In this document: piece by piece, positions 34,777 to 45,488 of the stretch
Numbering within the stretch: the first letter of the stretch is position 1
Layout: the number at the start of each line of letters is the position of its first letter
Source: Dendrophyllia cribrosa
Taxonomy: Eukaryota; Cnidaria; Anthozoa; Scleractinia; Dendrophylliidae
Assembly (NCBI GenBank): GCA_024195265.1
Contig: JAJLRJ010000006.1
Coordinates: 29,358,564-29,422,563 of the forward strand
Direction of reading: 5' to 3'
Length of the DNA stretch: 64,000 bases
The notes under the pieces: generated by a model
Told to the model about the DNA's origin: nothing
Databases searched by the model: none
What the model saw: only the letters and a program-made list of their open reading frames with translations
Made by a program: the position numbers and the translations under genes

Positions 34777-35128
34777 CCGTGCGAAGCGAGGTTTAATAAT
34801 AAATTTGTCGTGCCTCGCGAATTCCAGCAAGGTGTCGTGCAGTTGCCTGGCAACAGTGCAACAAAGCTTGAATGACGTCAGACAAACGAAAGAGGATGAT
34901 GGGAATGCCTGTGGTACTACTTCATGTAAGCCTGTAAAGGAGCATTGTAAACAAAGATGGCGGACGGTAAATGGTATGCGAAACGGTACCAAAGTTTTTG
35001 GTTTCAAAGAAGACGAAGTAGAATGGCGAAAAGCTTCATACGCTAATCGAGACGCCACCAAAGTTTCGACCCGCGGTGCACCTCCTCCGAGCTTCGCGAG
35101 GTTCTGCGAGACATGTACTTATTTCTAG
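34777..35128 (+). mobile_element. Helentron-like element, family 2, short copy
   Basis: Starts ccgtgcgaagcgaggttt after TT, ends gagcttcgcgaggttctgcg ... tttctag before TT, matching the long copy at 27327-29661 at both ends and in gtcgtgcagttgcctggcaa. An open frame across it (34742-35128) has no recognised domain and is probably incidental. Confidence 0.62.
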
Positions 35129-35140
35129 TTTTAATTGCAG

Positions 35141-36230
35141 ATGTGGATGGTCAGAGGGTAAGTTAATCATATCAGTGCATTGAAATACCTGATGATTACC
35201 TTGAATTGATTTGGTATTGATGTAACGTTCATTCTTTGGTTGATGCAGCACCACCAGATGCTCCAGCAGCAGCCGCTGCAGCACCAGCTGGTAAGTTAAA
35301 TTGTGCATTAAAATATTTCACTGTGTAAATTTTAATTTGGTATTGTTAGGTTTTAGATGTAGTTGTTCTGAGTAAGTTATGTTTTGCTTTAAATATTATG
35401 TAGGTCCTTTTATGAAACAGTTTATAATTACTAAGGTTTTCCCCAAAAAAATTGGTAACACCTTAAAGAGTAGTGAAATGGCAAAAGGAAGATTTGGTTT
35501 ATTAGAGTTGAAATGTAAAATGTTCCAATTATAATCTCTTGGTTTCATTCAGTTGGATGCACATAAGATTTGGATGCACACAAGAGATTTGCTAATACAA
35601 ACCTTTGAAGTATAGGACAATATTGCATGGTGTTTATAATTACCAATAATATTACTGTAGTCTGAACACTGTTCCATGTTTTCAAAGAGAAATTTATGAA
35701 TGCAGTCATGCTCTGCTGGTGTGTCCACTACATGTAGCAGTTTTACTTGACGTGACATGAGAACACCATTATTCTGATAATTAGTTTAGAAATGAAACTT
35801 AAAAAAGCAAAATATTGCCATGTAAGGAGTGGTGAGCTATGTGCGTGCTCTATAATTTCCAGCCGTGCATCTATTGAAAATCAAATAATTAACACTCCAA
35901 TCAAATGGTGCATATTCTTCAGCTATATTCTAATTACACAATACCAGCCATTTGTGTGTATGCAGTAGGGATCATCAGGAATTTAATCTGTTTTATGTTC
36001 TGTAATCCTGTTGTTTTATTACTGCATTTCCACAATCCTAATTTTCTGATCAATTAATTTTCTTTTGCAGAAACTTGCTTCAACTGTGGAGGAGCAGGCC
36101 ACCTCCAGTGGCAATGCCCCTCTCCTCCTACCACAAAAAAAAGTGGAAGAAGAGAGAGGGGTGGCCACCAGAGTGGGGGATTTTTTTTTTTTAAATGTTT
36201 ACAATTAAATTTCTTTTACAGCGGTAGCCA
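35141..36230 (+). pseudogene. Captured small exons ending in a zinc knuckle
   Basis: Three exon-like blocks with good splice signals in one phase. A 17-nt block 35141-35157 (ttaattgcag before, gtaagt after). A 42-nt exon 35249-35290 (tgatgcag before, gtaagtt after) coding for APPDAPAAAAAAPA. An exon from 36071 (ttttgcag before) starting ETCFNCGGAGHLQWQC, a CX2CX4HX4C knuckle, then a Lys/Arg/Gly-rich tail running into T-rich DNA near 36190. Whole-gene identity unknown. It lies inside Helentron-like element A, which suggests capture of a host gene fragment, a known habit of rolling-circle elements. Confidence 0.5.
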
Positions 36231-38610
36231 ATAACACGTGACCCACCACCTTCAACACAGTTGGATAAAGCCGAGTTTTAGTGGATGTCAATCCAAAAAA
36301 AGCTGTTAACATTATTTTAGATTCTTGACAGGATTTCAAGAAAGCAGAGTTTAAAATCAACAATTTACCCTGCCGAGAGAATGTAAAATTTTTCCAAACT
36401 TAATTTCCAAGCCAGTTGAAACAAAAAGAAAACCATATTTTTAGAATAAAACTTGCAAATTTCACCGCATGTGATAATTTGCAACCCAGTGATGCATGAT
36501 GAATATCAGGCAGATCAAAATCATAAAGCCGTGGCTGCGAGAAGCGCCAGTGAGTTTTTTATCATGTTGAATGAAATGATTATTCCCTTTAAATTGTAAT
36601 TGACTTTGAAATTTGTTTTAAAATGTTTACTATTTCTTTTTGGAAAAATTGTTTGAAATCCAGTTAGAATTAAAAAAAAAACAATGTTAATGGCTTCCTT
36701 TGATTGACGTCCACCAAACTCAAGTTTGACCTTTAGGGATAAAAGTGATGGGCTGCATGTTAATGGTAAGCGCTGTAACTTCTACAATTCAGCTTATAGT
36801 TGTTTTCTGGAGAAAAATAAAGTTACATTCTGTATTTTTTGAAATACGGCACAGCTGGTAAAAATATCCCGTGATACTACACACAAAACCAGGATAATAA
36901 GATGTAACTATTCCATTGCACTTATACCCAAATGTACTAAAACTGAAAACCTAGCAAATGTGAGTAAAATGTTTTCCGCTTCATTCATTCCTCAACCAGC
37001 AGAAAACCTTGCTTACAAGTTGTGCTGTATTTTGATCAGTGTGTTTTGAAGTTCTCACAATATTTTTCTTATTCAATAAAGTGTACAAGAATATTAATCG
37101 AGTCATTTCCTGTTTTGTTGTGATATTGATTGAATTGTCAGATGTCATTTTGTGATATTTCATCTTGGTCTTTGGCTGATCAGCAAATACCCGTTTTTTT
37201 TTTTTTTGCTGATTGGCTGAATCACACACAGTTGTTTGAAAAATAGTCATGTCTTGTTGTCATTTAGGTGCCAAATAAGCATTCAAATTATAAATTTTAT
37301 TTGTGCATGATGGTCAGGGGTGTAGCTAAGAAAACACCTAGCAGGCTCATTAACAAGTTCAGCCAGTTTTTCTGTCTTGTGCACCTTCAAAATCTCCCAA
37401 AGTCTTTGTTTTCTAGTGACATTTCAGCCGGTGATAAGTTTTCTTTCAGATGGTAAAATTAGCTGGTAGCCGGCTCTTAGCTACATCCCTGGATGGTGCA
37501 ATTTTTGAAAAATAATAAATGCTTTAGGTCTCAACATTACTGATTGAATAATTTATTGCAATTACCAATTGTTGACATTCAAGCTACTCAGTATTGTAAT
37601 TGTTTGTATACATTAGATGTTATTTAACTACAGCTGTAGTTTGTTCATTACATATTTGAAAAACATTTTTCAAGTTTTTTTCAAGCTTAACATGGAGAAA
37701 GTGAAAGGGTTGGGGGTTATTTGGCTACATGCCTCAATACACTGTAGCTCCAAAAAAGTGTTTTATGGATGAAAGCTTAGCACATGATAGACAGAGCATG
37801 TACACATGTTAAGAGGGTAAAACATTTTTTTACATTATTTTTGCAGAAAATCTACCTAACTGGAGACCCTGTGTATGACATTGAATTAAATGGAACAAAA
37901 TTTGCATCAAACTAAATGAAACGATTAAGATTGATTTTGTTTGGTCATTGAACAGAGTCGAACACAAACTTTTATTCTGAGTTTGACTTATGAATGAAAT
38001 CAAATGCCACTGTTTGATCTTGTGCAGAAATCAAACTTTGAGCTAAAATCTATAATGAAGAGAGACTAGTCCAGTGAACATTTGCTATGATTCAAGATGT
38101 CTAATGCAATAAATTTATTGTCTTGTAGTCAAGAGGATTCAACAATTGGAACGACAAAATCAATTGATGATTCAACTTGCAGATGGTCTGTAAACAGGTG
38201 AAATCTTTCGCGGACTCGCTGCGCCTTTCAATAACATTTATACTCTGAAGTTAAAAACTCCACCAACGGTTTTGTTTTTCCTTGCTATCAATCACCAGGT
38301 CACTGCATTTAACTGTGTGTGCTGTGATCTGTGGATTTCAATCCACTTTGTTGGTTTTTTATTTTTCATGGTTCATTGATTATCTACAAAAAATACATGT
38401 CATTTGGATTAAATGCAGTAAAAAATGCAGATGATCAGTTTGGATTAAGAGTTTGCGTCTTACTGAAAGATGCAGTAATGAGCCGTCAACAATTGGAATA
38501 CAAAACTAAAGGTAAAAAAAGTCATGCTCTTGACACACTGCATGATACACATTTTTTTTTGTCAAGTTCAATTTTGCTCAATGACCAGAAAAAATCAAAC
38601 TTAATGGAAT
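36231..38610. other. No gene seen inside element A
   Basis: AT-rich; short frames only. A 15-T run near 37195 and scattered long A/T runs. No coding motif recognised. Confidence 0.5.
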
Positions 38611-38611
38611 A

Positions 38612-38935
38612 GCCCTTTTTGAGGTTAACCTTGCTCATCTGCATTAGAATAAAAGTCAACGTGGTTGCAAGGCAATTTCAGGCAGAAACTACAAAATTGT
38701 CCGAAATTGCCTCGCAACCATGTTGACTTTTATTGTAATGCAAATGAGAGAGGTTAACTGCAAAAAGGGCCATTATGGTTCACCTGTCTCATTTGTATTA
38801 CAATGAAAGGCAACATGGTTGCGAGGCAATTTGGGGCAGAATACTACAAAATTGCCTGAAATTGCTTCGCAACCATGTTGACTTTTATTGTAATGCAAAT
38901 GAAAGAGGTTAACTGCAAACAGGGCTATTGCTTTT
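38612..38935. repeat. Two tandem foldback (MITE-like) units
   Basis: Two ~160-bp units in a row, each a near-palindrome. The left arm contains tgcattagaataaaagtcaa and gtggttgcaaggcaattt; the right arm has the inverse (aaattgcctcgcaaccatgt, then gacttttattgtaatgcaaa). Arms are about 70 bp with a small loop (agaaactacaaaattg). The second unit starts near 38775 and differs at scattered positions. No protein-coding capacity. Confidence 0.85.
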
Positions 38936-39377
38936 AATTTATTAATTGATTGAGTTTGAAAGCAGAATGCATGATGTGATGCAACAGCTTTAGGATATGC
39001 AACAAGAAAAAGGTTTCAACTTGACATCAAAAGACTACAAAAGAGTTTTCTTTGAACCCCTTCTCAAGAACACAAAGCAGTCAAGTTCTTTTGTAAGTGC
39101 TACATTGTAGCAGTCCATAATAAATAAAATGTTGACTCCTCAGTGAACTTCTTGAAATTCACCAATTTGAAAGTATAATATTGTGTCCCTCCATGTTATC
39201 TGTAGTAAAGAAAATGAACATTAGAATATATGAATATTAACTTAAGGTGAGATAAGAAATTAAGGGTATAATGATACATTCCCCCCTCACCCCTGATGGC
39301 ATTTATTTATTGCAAGGTGCTATAAATATTGTGTGAGCACTCAGTCTTGTCTGAGGGTGGGTTAATTTTTTTTTTGT

Positions 39378-39408
<31 letters not shown>
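39378..39408 (+). repeat. Poly(G) run of about 31
   Basis: An uninterrupted G run after ttttttttttgtg. Runs this long are unstable and hard to sequence, so the length is uncertain; it may also form G-quadruplexes. Confidence 0.9.
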
Positions 39409-39409
<1 letters not shown>

Positions 39410-40840
39410 ATTAAAGTGGGCTAGGGAGTGGCCTTATTATTTTATGTCCAATAATACAGTGCACATATTGTGTATTGTATTGTGTCAAAGCTGACTCTGA
39501 ATTTTTAAAAAGGCTTTCTAGTAAAAGAAAGAAAGAATTAAAAGTCTTACATCGGAAGTTTTTTTTTACCTTAAAAAGGCAATAACTTTGAATGAAAGTT
39601 GAAATCACAAAGAGGTTTTGACTGATCACTGAGTTGAAATTTAACTAGGTAGTAATTTTGTCTTTATCTTGAGGAGAAAACTGGACATTAAACTTTGTTT
39701 TATGCAAAATTCAACTAATTAAGTTGCTTTCATCATAGCTGGAAATTGCAATCCATTTAATAATATCAAAATAAATTAATGTCCAAGATATGAAGGTTTT
39801 CAAAGTAACACATGTTCCTCTTCCAAAAATTTGCCTAATGAATTTACATGTATTAATGGTACAGTGTATCTTTCCGGCGTGACCTTAATGTAACCTAATA
39901 AGCATTGTTTTAGTTCTATCAGCTCACCTTTACACTGTATGTCCATTGATAGCAAGACAACAATAAGAATTGAATAAAGAACATGGCAATTGTATTCATC
40001 TTTGTGATCTGTGTTAAAAAAGAAAATTATATTCTGAATTTATAATTCATGTAAAAGGGTCAGGTGGGAAATTATATGTAGAATGTATTTTGTTTGCGCT
40101 CATATGGGATGGACTTGACCAAGCACAATGGGTTATGCAGTTTTAAAGAGCAAAATCTGTTCTTGCCCTGCTTGAATAAATTGACTTGCTATTGATTAAC
40201 CTTATATTGTTATCCCCACCAACATTCTTGTTTACTGTCATGGCATATCAAAAATAACAAAATAAGGTCAATTTATGCACTTAGAAAATCACTTATTTAT
40301 TCAACTAGCTGGTAATCAGTGTTTTTAAATGACATCTTACCTGAACTACTCCACACTGATAGCAAGTGCATGATACGAAACAAATTCATTTTTGTGATCT
40401 GTAGTCAAAGAAATTGCAAATTATTAGTTACTAAATGGAATGGATGGATATGGGAAACTTTTTTTAACTCTCAAGGCTGTCATTAGTGTGCATGAACCCA
40501 ACAACTGGCTATATATCAAACCATCACTTAGTCTAGATTACATATGCATGGCTCATGCTGTCATGTAATTTCTCTTAATATACTGTACCATAAAATTAAG
40601 GAAACATTGAAGTACTCTCTTTATTTTCATGCGGGTACCAAGGTCATACTGTACAATTACATGACTTGACCACTATCATTGCTGAATGATATCTTTATAT
40701 CTATAGATGATATTTTTTTTGGTGAACTGATTCACTAGTTCGAGCAGTGTTTGAAAGTCAAATGAAGACATTCAGCTTAAAGCAATTTTCTTTTATAAAG
40801 AAAAACGAGGGCAGGATTTTTTTAAAAATTTTATGGTACA
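39410..40840. other. No gene seen inside element A
   Basis: AT-rich non-coding DNA; nothing recognisable on either strand. Confidence 0.5.
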
Positions 40841-40848
40841 TATTTGCC

Positions 40849-41120
40849 CAGCATATCAGAGCCATTTTTGCTAGCTGCCATCTGCTCAACAACATCAACC
40901 ATAGAGCTGGCATCTGCTAACAATTTACTCATGGCCATCTGCTCATTCTTTTTTGTGGAGAAGAGCTGGCACAGTCAAAGTATTAGACAAGTATCATTTT
41001 TGCTAGCTGTCATCTGTTCAAGAATATCAATCATAGAGCTGGCATCTACTAACAATTTACTGATGGTCATCTGTTCGTTATTTTTTGTGAAAAAGAGCTG
41101 GCACAGTCAAACTATTAGTA
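40849..41120 (-). pseudogene. Tandemly duplicated exon-like block (helical)
   Basis: Two ~130-bp direct copies. On the minus strand both read as a helical segment: FFTKNNEQMTISKLLVDASS with MIDILEQMTASKND, then FSTKKNEQMAMSKLLADASS with MVDVVEQMAASKNGSDMLGK. A TGA separates the copies, next to tgtgccag that could serve as a splice acceptor in each. Changes between copies are mostly conservative, which hints that both were once coding. Strand agrees with the coding strand proposed for element A. Confidence 0.5.
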
Positions 41121-41785
41121 ACATTATATGGTATGAAACTGATTTGAAAGTGATGTTAAGTGGATTTTTTTAAAATGATATGATTTTTAACTATCCTTGG
41201 GGGAGAATCTCGGGTTTCAATTTACGCACCTTTTTAAAATAGTCAACCCCTGCAACCAGGACTCGAGACTTAGCGGATTTTGGCTTTCACTGATAGCCAT
41301 TCTGGTTTACTGAAAATGGTACTGCACCGGACGGAAATGAAACTGAAAATTACTTCATATCAATTGCAACTTAAGCAAATTGAGAGAACAGAAACTATCA
41401 CATAGACTGTAATCGGCATCATATTACAGAACGATACGAACAATTTTTCCTTTCTGTTTCGAAAGCAACAAAGGAAAGAATCAAACTGCTTTGCGCTGTT
41501 GATTTATCATGCATGAAATCAAGCGGAACTTCCAGGCATCACGTTCATTTAGCATGAATAATGAGGTCAAAAGGTCATGCACATACACGTTTTTCCAAAA
41601 AGAAAGTATCTTTCTTGTTCGAAAGTTTGAATGATTTTGAAATTAATTTGGTTTTTATATTTACAAATTCAAAATAAGTTAAAACGGATTAAAATATGTT
41701 CAAATCGGTTGAAAAAAGAAAATCAATAGCAGTACTAAATGTCTCGGATATTTTTTTCCCCCTTCTTTAACTGTCACTGTAACTA

Positions 41786-41803
41786 CCCCCCCCCCCCCCC
41801 CCC
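41786..41803 (+). repeat. Poly(C) run of about 18
   Basis: C run in aactac(c)n ttacaagtc. As with the poly(G) run, its exact length may be unreliable. Confidence 0.9.
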
Positions 41804-42090
41804 TTACAAGTCTGGACAGTGAAAATTCATTTTGGCTAGTTAAATCAAACCTGTCACTAGCCACTTAAGGCTCATAGGCTAAAAAGTTAGTCTCGAACCC
41901 TGCAAACTCTGTCTTTTAGCTGTATGAAGTGGTACAAGGCTGGAACTCTTGAACACAGAGATTTTATGGTATTCAAGAGGAATTATTTATTTTTTAGGAT
42001 CTTTTTAAAGAAATTAACCACCGGTAGGCCATGGCCTACCCCATGACCTATACCCCATGGCCTACCCCACGTTTTGTCCCTACCCCACAC

Positions 42091-42480
42091 TGAGGGACAT
42101 GCAGCAGGGAGTGTCGTAGCGGGGACATGTAGCAGGGAAAAATTCAGAGTGCTTGCAACACCAATTTTGGGGACATTTTGTCCCCGCGACGTGTCCCATG
42201 AAGTTGGACAAGTTGAACTCAGTGCGACATGTCGCGAGGACAAAATGTCCTAAAAATTGGTGTTGCACAATTATGAAAGTATCAGTTCACCCGAGGGGAC
42301 GTGTCGCTGCAACATGTCCCTGAGACGTGCCCTCACAACATTTTCATGTGTGTGCAAGCGCTATGATTTTGTCCCTGCTACATGTCTCCGCCACACCTCC
42401 CTGCTACATGTCCCTCAGTGTGTACTACACAAATTTGTCGCTGTTACATGTTGCTGCGACATGTCCCTGCTACATGACCC
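42091..42480. repeat. Foldback repeat built from acatgt-caggga motifs
   Basis: The left half holds cactgagggacatgcagcag and ggggacatgtagcaggga; the right half holds the inverses (tccctgctacatgtccctca, tgctacatgtctccgcc). Several copies of gacatgt / acatgtc with caggga around a centre near 42270 make a long imperfect hairpin. The centre also has inverted tttgtccccgcgacgtgtcc / cgacatgtcgcgaggacaaa. Confidence 0.75.
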
Positions 42481-42927
42481 CTCGTGTCTGACCACCTTTA
42501 TGGAATTATGATCTATTTCAGGGATAGGGGTGTTACCTTGAAGAAGATAATCAGTATTGTTTCGCCAGTTGTCTTGGCATTTAATGTGCTGTCAAACAAC
42601 TCCTTCGCATCCACCATTTTGAAATTATACTCTAGCATAAGTTAGATTAATTATCATTATTTTTATTTGCACTATTGTTTATATTTTGCACCTTGCACTG
42701 AAACTTGCTGTTTGTCCATTACGATTTTACAAGTAAATCCCGTAGATAAAGACAAATTCAAGAGTGCTGCACATGTGCTTGGCCAATTCAGGACTATTTT
42801 CTTAAAAACTCTATTAACATTTTTTTCTTAAAGGTAGGAAAGCTTGATATATAGGTAATTAATGCTGGTAGAGAATTATAAATTTTAGGACCTTGGTAGA
42901 GAAATATGTAAATTGGAGGCAACAATT

Positions 42928-43054
42928 AATTGAAGGGCCGAGAGCATAACCGTAGTTCACTGTCACATGCCAAAAATGGACAAATCTGAGTGAGAAAAAA
43001 CTAAAAAAGGCGTAAAAATCCACATAGGTCGGTTATGCTCTCGGCCCTTCAATT
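42928..43054. mobile_element. Short MITE with ~25-bp perfect inverted repeats
   Basis: 127 bp. Ends aattgaagggccgagagcat (left) and its exact inverse at right, extending to ~25 bp. The interior has no coding potential. The flanking target could not be fixed because the surrounding DNA is rich in aatt. Confidence 0.88.
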
Positions 43055-43333
43055 GTGATAATAAAACATAAATTTGACTATTTGACATGAATTGAATTGA
43101 AAAAAAATTCATAATGAGTACATTATTTTGAAATCAAGCAATTTTCGAGGATATTTTTATTTGAGAGTGATTTCTTACCGGTAACTGTGTTTAATGCCTG
43201 TAAGTTATATAATTCTGATTGTAACACGTGTACACTTAATTAGCATGTTTCCCTGGCATTTCTACGACAATCAAAACATCGACAAACGCACTTAATAAAT
43301 AAAACAGAGTCACACTACAAAATAAAATTGAAT

Positions 43334-43657
43334 TTACTCAATTAATGTACCTTGTTGGCCTTCTCTATCTGCTTCAGGCTGCTCCTCCGCACAGTTCCTT
43401 CTTATTTCGTGCTGCCGTTCTTGGTCTCGTTCACACTGTTCTTCAGTTCTTCTCATTCCTCGAAGCCGTTCTAACGCTAATTGACGCTGTTGTTCGGTTC
43501 TCTTTCTCCTCCTTTCCCTTTGTCGTTCTCGGTTTCTTTCTAGCTCTGCTTGACGCTGTTCGTTCGTTCTTTTTTTCCTCCGTTCCCTTTGTCGTTCTCG
43601 GTCTTTTTCTCTCTTCTTTCGTCTCTGCTCTTCTGTCATGTTTCTCCCAACCATCAT
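43334..43657 (-). CDS. Arg/Glu/Gln-repeat protein, possible Helitron-type N-terminus
   Basis: 108 codons. Starts MMVGRNMTEEQRRKKREKDR and repeats about every 22 residues: ERQRERRKKRTNEQRQAELE, ERQRERRRKRTEQQRQLALE. It predicts a long basic coiled coil. Such repeats precede the Rep/helicase region in many rolling-circle transposon proteins, and this ORF follows the 5' module of element A by ~360 bp on the same strand. No Rep motif is seen downstream. Real function unproven; the hydrophobic frame on the opposite strand is a shadow. Confidence 0.5.
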   Translation of the reverse strand: MMVGRNMTEEQRRKKREKDRERQRERRKKRTNEQRQAELERNRERQRERRRKRTEQQRQLALERLRGMRRTEEQCERDQERQHEIRRNCAEEQPEADREGQQGTLIE

Positions 43658-44017
43658 ATATAACCTAATTATTCAAAATTTAAGCCTTTTTAAATGCACG
43701 CCAAAAGTGAACAAGGGCGAAAGCACAAATAAATTCAAAAGAGTTTAGCTGTAAACAAATGCTTCGACGATCTACTAGCTTGAATTTAAGACAAAATCAG
43801 GTTCAAAAGTAAGCACTTAGCTCTATATTCCTCCAAAAATGCTTGACTAGCAGAGTCACGAAGCCTGAAATGCGGTCTTGACCACTGTCTGAGAAATGTG
43901 AAACCTGTCTTGAGTTGCAAACCGCGAAAAAATGCAGGGTAAAACGATTTTGCAAATAGTTTCCTCGATCCGCTAATAAATACAGAAGTAAATACTAGCC
44001 GACGCAACATAAATTGC

Positions 44018-44226
44018 TAAGATCCCGGATGTTGTGTGGCGTCATACACGCATGCGCGCTAGCCTTGTGCGACACATCCGCGACACACATCTCCGACACA
44101 CAAGTTTTTGTTGCAGACAGCGCCCGCGAAACATTCCGCTAGCCATGACCATGAAAAATGAGGGCATAGGTTCTATGAGTATGGGGCTCCGCAGCCAGGC
44201 CTTCGGCCCGGCTAGTGCTCCGCTAC
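44018..44226 (-). repeat. 5' terminal module of element A (first of two copies)
   Basis: About 90% identical to 45311-45488. Contains atgaccatgaaaaatgaggg, aacattccgctagccatgac, and the hairpin aggccttcggcccgg next to the terminus. Similarity to the second copy also extends upstream on this strand into cgcgaaaaaatgcaggg (about 43920-43940 versus 45115-45135). Confidence 0.85.
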
Positions 44227-45488
44227 TATATATAGTTAGGCTTAGCCTAACAGCGGCGCCCTCTGAAGACCCTCTGAACAAGCTTAACTAAGATGAAACT
44301 TAACTAATAGGTGAAAGGTCGGAAGCACAAGAATTAAGATTAATATTGACGACCGGGCTATTTTTCAATTTTAGCAATTCTCAAAAACAGTATTACCCGA
44401 CCGTCTGCACAGTACATAGTTCACAAAAACAACTTTTTCTCCGTCTAGAATAACTATTACGACTACTGTTAAAAAATACAGTTGTTGCTTGTCAAAAAAT
44501 GCCTGAGAAACTGATTTGGAAATCAAAATTGCCAAAAATACACAAACATATTTGCATACGGCCACGCAAGTGAAGTTAGAACTATAATAAAATTCAAGTC
44601 TTGTTTTGTTTACATAAAATCGCTTTTCAACCTATGTAATGAATGAACAAACACATAAAAATAAACAACACAATCTTCTTTCGAAAAATTTTATTCAAAT
44701 CTCCATTAGTTTATGTTGAAAAGCAAAACGCAAAACGCGCATCGAGGCCGAGCCGTGTCTTCGATGAAATTTAAGAAATTAATACAACTGAATTTAAGCT
44801 ACACGTTTAAAAACAATTCTCCAAAACTAACAAGAACACATTAACAAAAAGTCAATCACAGATTGATATCAAGATAAATTCCCATCGAAAAATGTAATTT
44901 GTTTTACCTTTAAGTCCCTCCGGCGACTACTGTGCTTGGAAATTCTTTAAATCTCCGCTTTGGTGCTGAAATCCGTAAAACGAACCCATCTCTCGCATTG
45001 CTAAAAACGTATATAGTTCCTCAAAGCAAGATTTTATCCCTGAAAGCTCTTCTTTTTCCACTAAAGCGGCTTCTGAGTATCCCTTAATTAGCATCCCTGT
45101 CTTGAGTAGCAAACCACGAAAAAATGCAGGAAAATAACGACTTTAATATAAAACCGTTTTCTCCGCTCAGTAAACACAGCAAAACATCAAAGTGTTTTCC
45201 CAGCTGACGTGATGTAACCACGCGAAAAAAAAAGCCTCGCTTTGGTTTCAACATGACGTCGTACGCGCATGTTTTGCGACGTCATACGCGCCCGCGAGCT
45301 AGTCCTCCGCTAAGATCCCGATGTTGTGTGGCATCATACGCGCATGCGCGGTAGCCTTGCGCGACACACGTTTTTGTTGCAGACAGCGCCCGCGAAACAT
45401 TCCGCTAGCCATGACCATGAAAAATGAGGGCATAGGTTCTATGAGTATGGGGCTCCACAGCCGGGCCTTTGGCCCGGCTAGGCTCCGC
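44227..45488 (-). mobile_element. Helentron-like element B (short), tandem to A
   Basis: The minus-strand 5' end at 45488 starts gcggagcctagccgggccaa. The 3' end near 44227 has ggcgccgctg, hairpin aggctaagcct and a tatata tail, then directly abuts element A's 5' end. It shares ends with A but has a different ~1.1-kb interior without a clear ORF. Joined head-to-tail copies are expected from rolling-circle replication. Together A and B interrupt the Harbinger-2 nuclease between 33467 and 45489. Confidence 0.6.
45311..45488 (-). repeat. 5' terminal module of element B (second copy)
   Basis: Same module as 44018-44226, lacking a ~25-bp piece (catccgcgacacacatctcc region). Its end coincides with the point where Harbinger-2 nuclease coding resumes. 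Confidence 0.85.

Larger units (their letters stand above)
33468..44226 (-). mobile_element. Helentron-like element A (long)
   Basis: Read on the minus strand: the 5' end is the module at 44018-44226 (agcggagc start, GC-rich hairpin ccgggccgaaggcctgg). Near the 3' end the inverse gagctccgct comes, then hairpin aggctcagcct and an AT tail (tatctatatatatta) at 33468. Subterminal inverted repeats plus a 3' hairpin and insertion without a clear duplication are Helentron traits. A charged-repeat ORF near the 5' end (43334-43657) fits. No Rep or helicase domain is found in the 10.8 kb, so it is non-autonomous or gutted. Confidence 0.55.

Noticed and set aside
43345..43668. Hydrophobic plus-strand frame that looks like a membrane protein
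   Set aside because: Antisense of the Arg/Glu repeat ORF on the minus strand; Arg/Glu codons read as Leu/Phe/Ser in reverse.
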